A stretch of 64,000 nucleotides of DNA, taken from positions 8,680,001-8,744,000 of the forward strand of contig NZ_CP015098.1 of NCBI RefSeq assembly GCF_001611795.1, written 5' to 3'. The position numbers and the translations under genes were made by a program. The DNA is from Streptomyces qaidamensis (GTDB taxonomy: Bacteria; Actinomycetota; Actinomycetes; Streptomycetales; Streptomycetaceae). How positions within the stretch are numbered: position 1 is the stretch's first letter; each line of letters begins with the position of its first letter. Shown here piece by piece: positions 1 to 9,404 of this stretch. A model generated the notes under the pieces. It made no database searches and was not told where the DNA came from. It saw only the letters and a program-made list of their open reading frames with translations.

Positions 1-890
1 GCGTGGTCGAGGCGGTCGGCGCCGGCGTCACCGACGTCGAACCCGGTGACTTCGTGATCCTCAACTGGCGTGCGGTGTGCGGGAAGTGCCGGGCCTGTCT
101 GCGCGGGCGGCCCTGGTACTGCTTCGACACCCACAACGCGCAGCAGAAGATGATGCTCGCCTCGACCGGCCAGGAGCTCTCCCCGGCCCTCGGCATCGGC
201 GCCTTCGCCGAGAAGACGCTGGTCGCGGCAGGCCAGTGCACCAAGGTCGACCCACGGGTGGCCCCGCAGGTGGCCGGTCTGCTGGGCTGCGGTGTGATGG
301 CCGGCATCGGCGCCGCGATCAACACCGGGAACGTCGGCCGGGGCGACTCGGTCGCCGTGATCGGCTGCGGCGGAGTCGGCGACGCGGCCATCGCCGGATC
401 GCACCTGGCCGGAGCGGCGACGATCATCGCCGTCGACATCGACGACCGCAAGCTGGAGACCGCCCGCTCCATGGGCGCCACCCACACCGTCAACTCGCGC
501 GAGAACGACCCGGTCGAGGCGATCCGCGAGCTCACCGGCGGCTTCGGCGCCGACGTCGTCATCGAGGCGGTCGGCCGCCCGGAGACGTACAAGCAGGCCT
601 TCTACGCCCGTGACCTCGCCGGCACGGTCGTCCTCGTCGGCGTCCCGACACCCGAGATGAAGCTCGACCTGCCGCTGCTCGACGTCTTCGGCCGCGGCGG
701 GGCACTGAAGTCGAGCTGGTACGGCGACTGCCTGCCCTCCCGCGACTTCCCCATGCTGATCGACCTGCATCTGCAGGGCCGTCTGGACCTCGGCGCGTTC
801 GTCACGGAGACGATCCAGCTCGACGAGGTGGAGAAGGCGTTCGAGCGGATGCACCACGGCGACGTGCTGCGCTCGGTGGTGGTGCTGTGA
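1..890 (+). CDS. mscR: S-(hydroxymethyl)mycothiol dehydrogenase, 5' partial
   Basis: Zinc- and NAD-dependent medium-chain dehydrogenase that oxidises the formaldehyde-mycothiol adduct, the first step of formaldehyde detoxification in actinobacteria. The beginning lies outside the window, so the catalytic-zinc N-terminus is missing; reading starts at base 3. Visible are the four structural-zinc cysteines (CGKCRACLRGRPWYC), the Rossmann glycine motif GCGGVG followed by an acidic strand end (AVDID) that suits NAD, and a C-terminal stretch (KSSWYGDCLPS) typical of mycothiol-dependent formaldehyde dehydrogenases. The stop overlaps the next start as TGATG, so the hydrolase behind it is translationally coupled. 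The resemblance to the mycobacterial enzyme is strong over the whole visible length. Confidence 0.93.
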   Translation, partial: VVEAVGAGVTDVEPGDFVILNWRAVCGKCRACLRGRPWYCFDTHNAQQKMMLASTGQELSPALGIGAFAEKTLVAAGQCTKVDPRVAPQVAGLLGCGVMAGIGAAINTGNVGRGDSVAVIGCGGVGDAAIAGSHLAGAATIIAVDIDDRKLETARSMGATHTVNSRENDPVEAIRELTGGFGADVVIEAVGRPETYKQAFYARDLAGTVVLVGVPTPEMKLDLPLLDVFGRGGALKSSWYGDCLPSRDFPMLIDLHLQGRLDLGAFVTETIQLDEVEKAFERMHHGDVLRSVVVL

Positions 891-1519
891 TGACGACCCG
901 CATCGAACACCTCGTCACCTCCGGGCAGTTCAGCCTCGACGGCGGCACCTGGGACGTCGAGAACAACGTGTGGATCGTCGGCGACGACCACGAGGCGATC
1001 GTCATCGACGCCGCCCATGACGCCGACGCCATCGCCGAAGCCGTCGGGGACCGCCGGCTCACGGCCATCGTGTGCACACACGCCCACAACGACCACATCG
1101 ACGCCGCCCCCGCCCTCGCCGAGCGCACCGGCGCCACCATCTGGCTGCACCAGGACGACCTGCCGCTGTGGAAGCAGACCCACCCGGACCGGGACCCCGA
1201 CGCCTGGCTGGTCGACGGCCAGACGATCGAGGCCGGCGGTGCCGACCTGCGCGTCCTGCACACCCCCGGGCACGCGCCCGGCGCGGTCTGCCTCCACGAC
1301 CCGGGGCTCGGCACCGTCTTCACCGGCGACACGCTCTTCCAGGGCGGCCCCGGCGCCACCGGCCGCTCCTTCTCGCACTTCCCGACGATCATCGACTCGA
1401 TCCGCGACCGGCTGCTGACCCTGCCGCCCGAGACGACGGTCCGCACCGGCCACGGCGACTCCACGACCATCGGCGCGGAGGCCCCGCACCTGGAGGAATG
1501 GATCGCCCGGGGCCACTGA
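890..1519 (+). CDS. MBL-fold metallo-hydrolase of the formaldehyde pathway
   Basis: Metallo-beta-lactamase-fold hydrolase of about 209 residues, glyoxalase-II-like. The metal ligands are visible: HAHNDHID near residue 60, HTPGHAPG, the aspartate in FTGDTLF and the late histidine in RTGHGD. The gene starts inside the stop of the mycothiol dehydrogenase (a GTG at 887 directly precedes the ATG at 890), so the two form one operon. In other actinobacteria a hydrolase of this family also follows mscR and is thought to release formate from S-formylmycothiol. That role is inferred from context; the hydrolase fold is clear. Confidence 0.9.
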   Translation: MTTRIEHLVTSGQFSLDGGTWDVENNVWIVGDDHEAIVIDAAHDADAIAEAVGDRRLTAIVCTHAHNDHIDAAPALAERTGATIWLHQDDLPLWKQTHPDRDPDAWLVDGQTIEAGGADLRVLHTPGHAPGAVCLHDPGLGTVFTGDTLFQGGPGATGRSFSHFPTIIDSIRDRLLTLPPETTVRTGHGDSTTIGAEAPHLEEWIARGH

Positions 1520-1524
1520 CCGCG

Positions 1525-1545
1525 TGTCGCCCGTAAAAGGCGACA
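1525..1545 (+). terminator. short hairpin after the formaldehyde operon
   Basis: TGTCGCC and GGCGACA form a 7-bp stem around a 7-base A-rich loop, just after the hydrolase stop. No U tract follows, so it is a weak terminator candidate at best. The string AAGGCGACAGG recurs about 36 bases later ahead of the next gene. Confidence 0.3.
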
Positions 1546-1608
1546 GGAGATGTCCGGCTTACCCGTCACGCTGAAGGCGACAGGCAGTCAGCTCACGGGA
1601 GGTCGGAC

Positions 1609-2523
1609 ATGTCAGCTCCGTTGCAGGACAAGGTCGCACTGGTCGCCGGTGCGACCCGGGGCGCCGGACGGGGAATCGCCGCGGAACTCGGCGCGGCCGG
1701 CGCCACGGTCTACGTCACCGGCCGCAGTACCCGCGCCCGCCGCTCGGAGTACGACCGGCCGGAGACCATCGAGGACACCGCCGACCTGGTCACCGCGGCC
1801 GGCGGCCGGGGCGTCGCCGTCCCCACCGACCACCTCGACCCGGCGCAGGTCCGGGCCCTCGTGGACCGGATCGCGGACGAGCAGGGCCGCCTCGACGTCC
1901 TCGTCAACGACATCTGGGGCGGCGAGAAGCTCTTCGAGTGGGACACCCCCCTCTGGGAGCACGACCTCGACAACGGCCTGCGCCTGCTCAGGCTCGCCGT
2001 CGAGACGCACGCCGTCACCAGCCACCACGCCCTGCCCCTGCTGCTGCGCAACCCCGGCGGCCTGGTCGTCGAGGTCACCGACGGCACCGCCGACTACAAC
2101 GCCGAGAACTACCGCGTGAACTTCTTCTACGACCTCGCCAAGGCCTCCGTGCTGCGCATGGCCTTCGCCCTCGGTCACGAACTCGGCCCGCGCGGCGCCA
2201 CCGCCGTCGCCCTCACGCCGGGCTGGCTGCGCTCGGAGATCATGCTGGACGGTTTCGAGGTGAGCGAGGAGAACTGGCGCGAGGCACTGGAACGCGTCCC
2301 GCACTTCGCCATCTCGGAGACCCCGCACTACGTGGGCCGCGCCGTGGCCGCACTGGCCGCCGACGCGGACGTGGCGCGCTGGAACGGGCAGTCGTTGTCC
2401 AGCGGCGGACTCGCCCAGGTGTACGGCTTCACCGACCTCGACGGCAGCCGCCCGGACGCCTGGCGTTACCTCGTCGAGGTCCAGGACGCGGGCAAGCCGG
2501 CCGACACGACCGGCTACCGCTGA
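1609..2523 (+). CDS. SDR family oxidoreductase
   Basis: Short-chain dehydrogenase/reductase of 304 residues. The N-terminal cofactor motif is GATRGAGRG near residue 15, and a following basic segment (GRSTRARRSE) suggests NADP(H). The catalytic YxxxK is YDLAK near residue 178. The C-terminal 60 residues extend beyond the core fold. It resembles the DHRS1-like SDRs common in Streptomyces. A good ribosome-binding site (GGGAGG) precedes the ATG. It stands alone between the formaldehyde operon and a cell-wall gene. Substrate unknown. Confidence 0.88.
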   Translation: MSAPLQDKVALVAGATRGAGRGIAAELGAAGATVYVTGRSTRARRSEYDRPETIEDTADLVTAAGGRGVAVPTDHLDPAQVRALVDRIADEQGRLDVLVNDIWGGEKLFEWDTPLWEHDLDNGLRLLRLAVETHAVTSHHALPLLLRNPGGLVVEVTDGTADYNAENYRVNFFYDLAKASVLRMAFALGHELGPRGATAVALTPGWLRSEIMLDGFEVSEENWREALERVPHFAISETPHYVGRAVAALAADADVARWNGQSLSSGGLAQVYGFTDLDGSRPDAWRYLVEVQDAGKPADTTGYR

Positions 2524-2704
2524 CGCGCACAACCCGGGAACCTGATCTCGGCGATCGACCGCTCTGTGTAGATATGTCCACTCCATGTCGGTGGGGTATG
2601 TCACTGTTCCGTCGCAGCCCCGCCGACCGCACAACCGGAACGGTTCTCCGGCCGTCTAGCTGGCAGACATCGCACACTCACTTCCGCGAAAGGGCTGACC
2701 AGCC

Positions 2705-3400
2705 ATGGGGGACGTACGCAGACGGAGTGCCGTCGCACTGGGGATCACCGGTCTGGTGGTACCGCTCACGCTCGCACTCGGCGCCGCACCGGCGCAGGCC
2801 GCGAGCTGCACCACGCAGGCCGGCCCGTACCAGAAGAAGGTCGAGAAGTTCCTCGGCCGTCCGGTCGACGGCAAGCAGTCCGCCGCCGACTGCAAGGCCA
2901 TCAAGGCCTTCCAGACCAAGCACGGCATCTCGCCGAACATCGGCTACGCCGGCTCCGTCACCTGGGGCGTGATGGACCTGATGCAGAAGCAGAAGGCCGT
3001 CGGGTCGAACCCCAACAAGGACGGCAAGTGCCCGGTGAACAAGGGCCGGATCGCCTGCGTGAACCTGACGCTCCAGCTGAGCTGGATCCAGGACGGCAAG
3101 AAGCTCGTCTACGGTCCCGTCCCGGTGCGCACCGGCCGTGACGGCGACGAGACCCGCACCGGCCTGAAGAAGATCTACTGGCGCAACATCGACCACGTCT
3201 CGTCCATCTACGACGTGCCGATGCCCTACGCCCAGTTCTTCGACGGCGGCCAGGCCTTCCACCAGGCGAACGTCAGCATGTGGAACCCGCCGGGCTCGCG
3301 CGGCTGCGTCAACATGACCAAGACCGACGCCAAGAAGTACTGGTCCATGCTGAAGAAGGGCGACGACGTCTTCGTGTACGGCCGCAAGCCGGGCACCTGA
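2705..3400 (+). CDS. secreted L,D-transpeptidase with peptidoglycan-binding domain
   Basis: 231-residue exported cell-wall enzyme. A signal peptide (arginine-rich start, hydrophobic stretch 10-27, cleavage after AQA near 32) is followed by a degenerate peptidoglycan-binding repeat (about 38-95) and a YkuD catalytic domain (about 115-228). The active-site motif SRGCVN puts the nucleophile at Cys201, with His186 upstream. The family forms 3-3 cross-links in peptidoglycan or attaches wall proteins. The gene is monocistronic. The 180 bases ahead of it are a little less GC-rich than average and probably hold its promoter. Confidence 0.9.
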   Translation: MGDVRRRSAVALGITGLVVPLTLALGAAPAQAASCTTQAGPYQKKVEKFLGRPVDGKQSAADCKAIKAFQTKHGISPNIGYAGSVTWGVMDLMQKQKAVGSNPNKDGKCPVNKGRIACVNLTLQLSWIQDGKKLVYGPVPVRTGRDGDETRTGLKKIYWRNIDHVSSIYDVPMPYAQFFDGGQAFHQANVSMWNPPGSRGCVNMTKTDAKKYWSMLKKGDDVFVYGRKPGT

Positions 3401-3440
3401 TGCACCTGATACGGGGCACCCGGCTCGCACACGACGTTCC

Positions 3441-4640
3441 CTACTGGGGCGCGTCCCCGAAGTCCGGGATCTCCAGCCTGACCCCGCCCTGCCGCGCCGA
3501 CTCGTGCGCGACGATGCCCGGCAGGGTGTAGCGGGCGGCCACCCAGGCGTTCACCGACGGCAGCGTACGGTCGTTGACGGCGGTCACGAAGTCGTCCACC
3601 AGGAAGTGGTGGCTGCCCTCGTGGCCGTTGTGCAGGCTGTCGAACTCCCTCGGCAGCCGCGCCCGGTCGTGCACCGGCGCCGAGCCGGAGGTGAAGGCGG
3701 CCCGCAGCTCCGGCGCGATGTGCTGGAGCGAGGGGTCGTCGGGCGCCATGGTGGGCTTGGGCTCCAGCAGTTCGCTGATGTCCTTCACCCCCTGCTTGTC
3801 CTGCCACAGGGCGACCGTGGCGAGCTGCTCCATGCTTGCCTCGGTGCCGAAGAAGCGGAAGCGCGACTCCCGTATGTGCGAGGGGTAGCCGACCCGGCGG
3901 AACTCGTTCGTGCGGAACGAGCCGCCGCCCGCCACCTCGAACAGGGCGGTGGCGTTGGAGACGTCGTTGCCGAACTGGCTGACGTCCTTGTCGAAGACGC
4001 CGTCGCCCCGGTCGTCGACGACACCGATCGCCGACACGCTCACCGCGTGCGTCTTCCAGGCGCCCAGCACCCCGCCGACCGCATGCGTCGGGTACAGCAG
4101 CGGGGGATAGCTGGCGGTCGCCTTCCAGTTCTCGCCGCCGCTGTACTGGTAGGCCTCGTAGAACCCCAGGTCCATGTCGTGGACGTAGTCGCCCTCGGCG
4201 TAGAAGAGCCGCCCGAAGGCGCCCTCGGCGATCTGGTTGCGGGCGTGGACCGTGGCCGGGTTGTACTCGCTGGTCTCGCCCATCATGTAGGTCAGCCCGG
4301 TGGCCTTGACCGCGTCGATGATCGCCGCGATCTCCTCCGTGCTGATCGCCATGGGGACGGCGGAGTACACGTGCTTGCCGGCGTTCAGGCCCTGGAGCAC
4401 CAGCGGCCCGTGCGTCCAGCGCTGGGTGAAGATCGCGACGGCGTCGACGTCCTCCGACTCCAGCATGGCCTGGTAGGACGGGAAGGTGCCGGCCAGCCCC
4501 TGGGCGGAGGCGAGATGGGCGGCCCTCTCGGGCAGCAGGTCGGTGACGTAGACGTCGCCGACGCCGGGGTGGGCCTGGAACAGGGTGGCGAACTGGCCCG
4601 AGAACTGTCCGGCGCCGACGATGCCGATGGAGAACGTCAT
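3441..4640 (-). CDS. Gfo/Idh/MocA family oxidoreductase
   Basis: 399-residue NAD(P)-dependent sugar or cyclitol dehydrogenase. The start is chosen at the ATG giving MTFSIGIVGAG, where the GxGxxxG dinucleotide motif begins at once; open reading continues upstream only because of GC bias. The N-terminal Rossmann half contains HVYSAVPM in place of the usual EKP signature; the C-terminal half is the alpha/beta substrate domain. It is the last gene of an operon reading permease, permease, binding lipoprotein, oxidoreductase, 14 bases behind the lipoprotein. This suggests it oxidises the imported sugar. Substrate unknown. Confidence 0.88.
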   Translation of the reverse strand: MTFSIGIVGAGQFSGQFATLFQAHPGVGDVYVTDLLPERAAHLASAQGLAGTFPSYQAMLESEDVDAVAIFTQRWTHGPLVLQGLNAGKHVYSAVPMAISTEEIAAIIDAVKATGLTYMMGETSEYNPATVHARNQIAEGAFGRLFYAEGDYVHDMDLGFYEAYQYSGGENWKATASYPPLLYPTHAVGGVLGAWKTHAVSVSAIGVVDDRGDGVFDKDVSQFGNDVSNATALFEVAGGGSFRTNEFRRVGYPSHIRESRFRFFGTEASMEQLATVALWQDKQGVKDISELLEPKPTMAPDDPSLQHIAPELRAAFTSGSAPVHDRARLPREFDSLHNGHEGSHHFLVDDFVTAVNDRTLPSVNAWVAARYTLPGIVAHESARQGGVRLEIPDFGDAPQ

Positions 4641-4654
4641 GGAGCGCGTGCCCT

Positions 4655-6004
4655 TCACTGGGAGAGGATGAGGTTGATCTGGTCGTTGGTCTGATCGAGG
4701 CTGCTCACGGGCTTGCCGTTGCCGTAGATGTCTTCCATCGCGGGCTGCATGAGCGCGGTCATGTCCGCCGAGTAGCTGGCGATCGGGTACGAGAAGGTCC
4801 GGGCATGCTTCTTGTCGGCCACGGGTTCGGTGAACGACGAGACGTCGATGCCCTTCTTCCGGTACGCGGCGACAGCGGCCTCGGTCCCGGCCGGCGTGGC
4901 GGGGAAGACGACGCCGTACCTGCCGACGACGCTCTGGCACTTGTCCGAGGCCAGATAGGCCACCCACTTCTTGGCGCCCGCCTTGTTCTTGGAGGCCTTC
5001 GTGACGGAGTCGGCGAGACCGTTCATCATGGTGGCGCGCTTGCCGGTCGGGCCGACCGGGGTCAGGGCGGTCCTGATGTCCTTGCCCTTGAAGCCCGCGT
5101 AGGTGGAGATCATCCAGGCCCCGTCGAACGCGGTGGCCGCCTTGCCCGCCGCCACCTGCGTGTTCGCCTGGTTGGACTGGACGTTGTAGTCGGACAGCGG
5201 TGGCATGTAGCCCTTCTTCGCCAGGCCGAAGTACCACCGGATGACCGACTGGAAGGTCTTGCTGTCGTACTGGTACTCGGTGCCCCAGCGCGGCTTGTCG
5301 AGGTAGCTCCAGCCGGCGGAGGCGGCGAAGTTGCTCCACTGGGTCTGGCCGTCGCCGAACCCGCCGCCGTTGCTGGCCATGCCGTAGACCTTGACGTTGT
5401 TCCGGTCGAAGCCCGGTTCGTCACCCCGCTTGCCGTTCCTGTCGACGGTGAGGTGGGCGATGGCCTTCTCGAAGGTGCCGCCGTCCTTCGGGTTCCAGGA
5501 CAGGCTGTTGAGCTGTTCGGCGCCGAGTCCTGCCTCCTCGGTCATCTTCGAGTTGTAGAACAGCGCGACCGTGTCCCAGTCCTTCGGGGCGCCGTAGCGG
5601 TGGCCGTCCTTGCCGATCCAGTTGGCGGCGAGGCCCGGCTGGTAGTCCGAGTCCTTGATGCCGAGGTCGTCGAGCGGTTCGAGGACCTTCAGATCGGCGA
5701 ACTGGCCGAAGTTCTGGATGTGGTCGGTGAACACGTCCGGCTGGGTGCCCGCGATGAACCCGGCGGTGAGCTTGGTCCAGTAGTCGCTCCAGCCCAACTG
5801 CGTGATCTTCACCTTCAGCCCGGGGTTCTCCTTCTCGAACCCCTTGGCGCAGGCCTGGTAGGCGGGCAGCTGGTTGGCGTCCCACAGCCAGTACGTGACG
5901 GTGTTCGCGGACGATCCGGCTGCGCCTTGCTGAGCGCATCCGCTCACCAGGGACAGCGCCAGCGCTCCGGTCACCGCGACGAGCGGACGAAGTCGAATTC
6001 GCAT
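4655..6004 (-). CDS. sugar ABC transporter substrate-binding lipoprotein
   Basis: About 449 residues, family-1 extracellular solute-binding protein. The signal peptide ends in a lipobox (LVSGC, Cys near residue 24), so the mature protein is lipid-anchored outside the membrane. The body has the usual features of carbohydrate binders (TYWLWDANQ start, GAPKDWDTVALFYN, GAWMISTYAG). A GTG precedes the ATG by one codon; the ATG is better spaced from AAGGGGA. It delivers ligand to the two permeases encoded just upstream. The ligand cannot be read from sequence. Confidence 0.92.
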   Translation of the reverse strand: MRIRLRPLVAVTGALALSLVSGCAQQGAAGSSANTVTYWLWDANQLPAYQACAKGFEKENPGLKVKITQLGWSDYWTKLTAGFIAGTQPDVFTDHIQNFGQFADLKVLEPLDDLGIKDSDYQPGLAANWIGKDGHRYGAPKDWDTVALFYNSKMTEEAGLGAEQLNSLSWNPKDGGTFEKAIAHLTVDRNGKRGDEPGFDRNNVKVYGMASNGGGFGDGQTQWSNFAASAGWSYLDKPRWGTEYQYDSKTFQSVIRWYFGLAKKGYMPPLSDYNVQSNQANTQVAAGKAATAFDGAWMISTYAGFKGKDIRTALTPVGPTGKRATMMNGLADSVTKASKNKAGAKKWVAYLASDKCQSVVGRYGVVFPATPAGTEAAVAAYRKKGIDVSSFTEPVADKKHARTFSYPIASYSADMTALMQPAMEDIYGNGKPVSSLDQTNDQINLILSQ

Positions 6005-6014
6005 CACAGTCCCC

Positions 6015-6938
6015 TTACTTGATCCCGGTGAAGCCGATGGAGCTGACGATGCGGCGGGCGAAGCAGGCGAACAGCACCAGCATCGGCAGCGCGGCGATCA
6101 GCGTCGCGGCCATGAGCCCGGACCAGTCGACGCCGGTCGCCGGGGTCTGCGCCCGGAAGACCGCCAGCGCCACGGTCAGCACGCGCGAGCTGTCGCTGTA
6201 GGAGACCATCAGCGGCCAGAAGTAGTCGTTCCAGGAGGTGATGTACGTCAGCACGCCCAGCGTGATGATCGGCGTGGACGCCATCGGCAGGACCACCCGG
6301 AAGAAGACCCTGATCTTTCCGGCGCCGTCGAGCAGCGCGGCCTCCTCGACCTCCTTGGGGATGTTCATGAAGAACTGCCGCAGGAAGAACACCGCGAACG
6401 GCGTCATGAACATGGTGGGCAGCGCGATGCCGAGAAGCGTGTCGATCAGGTGCAGCTGCTTGATGAGCACGAAGTTCGGCAGCAGCGTGAAGATGGCCGG
6501 CACCATCATTCCGGCCAGGAACAGCCCGAACACCTTGTCCCGGCCCCGCCAGTGCAGCCGTGAGAAGGCGTACGCGGCCATCGCCGAGAAGAAGATCTGA
6601 CAGCCGGTGATCAGCGTCGAGACCAGTACCGAGTTGAGCAGGTAGCGCCAGAAGTCCAGCCCGCCGCCCGCCCCGCCCTGCGCGATGGCCTCCTCGGACG
6701 ACTGGAGCCCCAGGGCCCGTTCGAAGCCGCTGGTGGTGAGGTCCACCGGCAGGGGGTTGGTGGGGTCGGCGCTCAGGCCCGCGTTGGTGGAGAGCGCGGT
6801 GCGCAGGATCCAGTAGAACGGCAGCAGGGTGATGAGGACGATCAGTCCCATCACGGTCCAGGCGGCGGCCCGCCCGAAGGGGAACCTGCGCCGGACCGGC
6901 CGCAGGGTCGTCGGCGGTGTTGTCGTCACGGCAGCCAT
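6015..6938 (-). CDS. carbohydrate ABC permease, MalG type
   Basis: 307-residue inner-membrane permease with about six transmembrane segments. The cytoplasmic EAA loop that docks the ATPase is visible as EEAALLDGAGKIRVFFRVVLP near residue 205. The N-terminal tail is long and the C-terminus short, as in MalG-like subunits. It sits 18 bases after the partner permease and 10 bases before the binding protein. No ATPase gene is present in the operon; Streptomyces usually share one multiple-sugar ATPase (MsiK) between such importers. Confidence 0.92.
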   Translation of the reverse strand: MAAVTTTPPTTLRPVRRRFPFGRAAAWTVMGLIVLITLLPFYWILRTALSTNAGLSADPTNPLPVDLTTSGFERALGLQSSEEAIAQGGAGGGLDFWRYLLNSVLVSTLITGCQIFFSAMAAYAFSRLHWRGRDKVFGLFLAGMMVPAIFTLLPNFVLIKQLHLIDTLLGIALPTMFMTPFAVFFLRQFFMNIPKEVEEAALLDGAGKIRVFFRVVLPMASTPIITLGVLTYITSWNDYFWPLMVSYSDSSRVLTVALAVFRAQTPATGVDWSGLMAATLIAALPMLVLFACFARRIVSSIGFTGIK

Positions 6939-6956
6939 GGCGGTGTCTCCCTTCCG

Positions 6957-7922
6957 TCAGCCGAGGTCGGTCCGGCCGGCCCGGGTGAGCCGGTACTGGA
7001 GGATGGTGATCGCGCTCAGCACGACCAGCAGGGCGACGGACATGGCCGAGGCGTACCCGAACTGGAAGCGGCCGAAGGCCGAGCCGTAGATGTAGTACTG
7101 CAGCACGTTGGTGGCGTTGGCTGGACCGCCCGCGGTGGTCACGGCGACGGTGTCGAACACCTGGAACGACCCGATCACCGTCATGATCAGCACGACCGCG
7201 AGCACCGGACGCAGCAACGGCATGGTGATCCGCCAGAACATCCGCCACTCACTCGCGCCGTCCACCCGGGCCGCCTCGTACATGTCGTTCGGGATGGCCT
7301 GGAGGCCGGCGAACAGCAGCAGGGCGGTGTAGCCCACGTGCCGCCACACGTTGATGAGCGCGATCGTCGGGATCGCCCAGGTCTCGTCGGCGAGGAACGG
7401 GATGCGGTCCACCCCGAGGCCGCTGATGATCTCGTTGCCGATGCCGAGCTGGGTGTCGAGGATCCACAGCCAGACGAGGCCGGCGACGACGTTCGACATC
7501 AGATACGGCGTCAGCACGATCCCGCGCAGCATCGCCGACTGCGTCAGCCGCTGGAGCAGGACGGCCATGGCGAGTGCCGCGACCGTCTGCACGCCGATGT
7601 TGATGACGACGTACTCGACGGTGACCCACAGGGAGTCCCAGAAGATGGGGTCGTTGACCATGCGGACGTAGTTGTCCAGGCCCACCCACTCCGCCGGGGT
7701 CAGCAGGTTGAAACGGGTGAAGCTCAGGTAGATGCCCCGCAGGGTCGGCCAGAGCAGGAAGACCAGGAAGCCGAGCAGGGCCGGCGCGATGAAGAGCGCG
7801 GCCAGCCGGCCGTCCCCCCGGTCCTCGCCGGACACCCCCTGTCGCGTCCCGGTCCTGCTGCTGGCCTCCGCCGCGCCGCCCGTGGGCAGACGTGAAGGAG
7901 GACTGCTGGAGGCGATGGTCAT
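6957..7922 (-). CDS. carbohydrate ABC permease, MalF/UgpA type
   Basis: 321-residue permease and first gene of the leftward importer operon. A hydrophilic serine/arginine-rich tail of about 35 residues precedes six predicted membrane segments. The EAA loop reads YEAARVDGASEWRMFWRI near residue 222, followed by MPLLRPV. It pairs with the MalG-type subunit downstream. Its start faces a ROK regulator across 171 bases that include a candidate operator, so the operon is probably repressed by that regulator until its sugar is present. Confidence 0.92.
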   Translation of the reverse strand: MTIASSSPPSRLPTGGAAEASSRTGTRQGVSGEDRGDGRLAALFIAPALLGFLVFLLWPTLRGIYLSFTRFNLLTPAEWVGLDNYVRMVNDPIFWDSLWVTVEYVVINIGVQTVAALAMAVLLQRLTQSAMLRGIVLTPYLMSNVVAGLVWLWILDTQLGIGNEIISGLGVDRIPFLADETWAIPTIALINVWRHVGYTALLLFAGLQAIPNDMYEAARVDGASEWRMFWRITMPLLRPVLAVVLIMTVIGSFQVFDTVAVTTAGGPANATNVLQYYIYGSAFGRFQFGYASAMSVALLVVLSAITILQYRLTRAGRTDLG

Positions 7923-8020
7923 CGGGAGACTCCCTCGCTGCGGCGGCTCGTCCTCTGGCGGGACTTACTTTTGGCGCGAAACAATTGCCGCGTCAAGGGC
8001 CCTGCAAACATCTTTTCGCA

Positions 8021-8057
8021 GGAACCGACATCGACGTAGAGTGGTCATGTTGGTTTC
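8021..8057. promoter_or_regulatory. imperfect inverted repeat between importer operon and ROK gene
   Basis: GGAACCGACAT (8021-8031) and ATGTTGGTTTC (8047-8057) are inverted copies with two mismatches, separated by 15 bases. The site lies in the divergent promoter region, close to the regulator start. Position and symmetry suit an operator for the ROK protein, but there is no second copy to support it. Confidence 0.35.
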
Positions 8058-8093
8058 GGTGTGAAAAAAATGGGTGAGGGGAGTCGGACCTTC

Positions 8094-9254
8094 ATGACCG
8101 ACGGCACCGCCGGCTGGCTGCCGCTGAGCGCGGGGGAGCGCTCCGTGGCGATCGAAGTGCTCGTCCACGGCCCGCTCTCGCGCACGGAACTCGCCCGTAG
8201 GCTCGGCCTGTCGGCCGGCAGTCTCACCCGGCTGACCAAGCCGCTGATCGAGTCGGGCCTGCTCGTCGAGGTGCCCGAAGCCGACGCGCCCGCGGAGTCG
8301 CGCCAGGGCCGCCCCTCCCAGCCGCTGGACGTCGTCGCCGACTCGGGATTCTTCCTCGGCTTCAAGATCACCGAGGACATGGTCTACGGCGTCGTCACCA
8401 CCCTGCGCAGCCACATCGTCGCCCGCCACGACCGCCCGCTCACCACCCACGACCCCGCCGAAGTGGCCGACGTGCTGGCCCGGATGACCGCCGAACTGGC
8501 CACGGGCCACCCCCGTCTCGCCGGGATCGGCATCGGGGTCGGCGGGTTCGTCCAGGACCGTGCCGTGGTCGGCGAATCCCCCTTCCTGCTGTGGCGGGAC
8601 GTCCCCCTGGCCGACCTGGTCGAGCAGCGTACCGGACTGCCGGTGGTCGTCGAGAACGACGTCGCCGCCCTGGTCGAGGCCGAGACCTGGTTCGGCGCCG
8701 GACGCGGCCTGGAGCGCTTCGTCGTCCTCACCATCGGCGCCGGCCTCGGTTACGGGCTCGTACTGGGCGGCAGGCGGGTGCCCTTCGCGGAGGAGGACCG
8801 TGGCTTCGGCCGGCACTGGATCGTCGACTCCAACGGGCCGCTCACCCCGGACGGCAGGCGCGGCAGCGCCGTTTCGCTGCTGACCATCCCCAGCATCCGC
8901 TACCAGATCCGGGCCGCCACCGGCGGCGACCGCACCTACGACGAGATCCTCGCCCTGGCCGCCGCGGGGGACCCGATGCCCGTCCGGGTCGTCGACGAGG
9001 CCGCGCGCGCCCTGGGTACGCTGGTCGCGCAGATCTCCAACTTCGTGATGCCGCAGAAGATCCTGCTCGCGGGGGAGGGGGTCGGGCTGATGGACGTGGC
9101 CGGGAAGACGGTCGAGGAGACGATCCGTGAGCACCGTCACCCGCTGGCCGCCCCGGTCGGTCTGGAGACGAAGGTGTCCGACTTCCACGACTGGGCCCGA
9201 GGCGCGGCCGTGTTGGCCATCAAGGTGCTCGTGCTGGGATCGGCCGAAGCATGA
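8094..9254 (+). CDS. ROK family transcriptional regulator
   Basis: About 386 residues. An N-terminal winged helix-turn-helix (LSRTELARRLGLSAGSLTRL) is followed by a sugar-kinase-like ROK domain with an ATP-site GAGLGYG segment. The cysteine zinc cluster of many ROK proteins is absent. In-frame GTG (8061) and ATG (8070) lie upstream; the ATG at 8094 is preferred because GAGGGGAG sits about 10 bases ahead. It is divergent from the sugar importer, so it is most simply a repressor of that operon and of itself, released by the sugar or its phosphate. Confidence 0.87.
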   Translation: MTDGTAGWLPLSAGERSVAIEVLVHGPLSRTELARRLGLSAGSLTRLTKPLIESGLLVEVPEADAPAESRQGRPSQPLDVVADSGFFLGFKITEDMVYGVVTTLRSHIVARHDRPLTTHDPAEVADVLARMTAELATGHPRLAGIGIGVGGFVQDRAVVGESPFLLWRDVPLADLVEQRTGLPVVVENDVAALVEAETWFGAGRGLERFVVLTIGAGLGYGLVLGGRRVPFAEEDRGFGRHWIVDSNGPLTPDGRRGSAVSLLTIPSIRYQIRAATGGDRTYDEILALAAAGDPMPVRVVDEAARALGTLVAQISNFVMPQKILLAGEGVGLMDVAGKTVEETIREHRHPLAAPVGLETKVSDFHDWARGAAVLAIKVLVLGSAEA

Positions 9255-9404
9255 ACCACGGCGAACTTCCCGGTGCCGAAAGGTACTCACAGGCGGCTGA
9301 TGTGAACAGCCTCACGTTTACCGGGAGATGGACGTGATCAGTAACACTGTCCGAAATGCCCGATTAGCTCGTGATTACTCACATCGCCTTCACGTCCGGC
9401 GACG

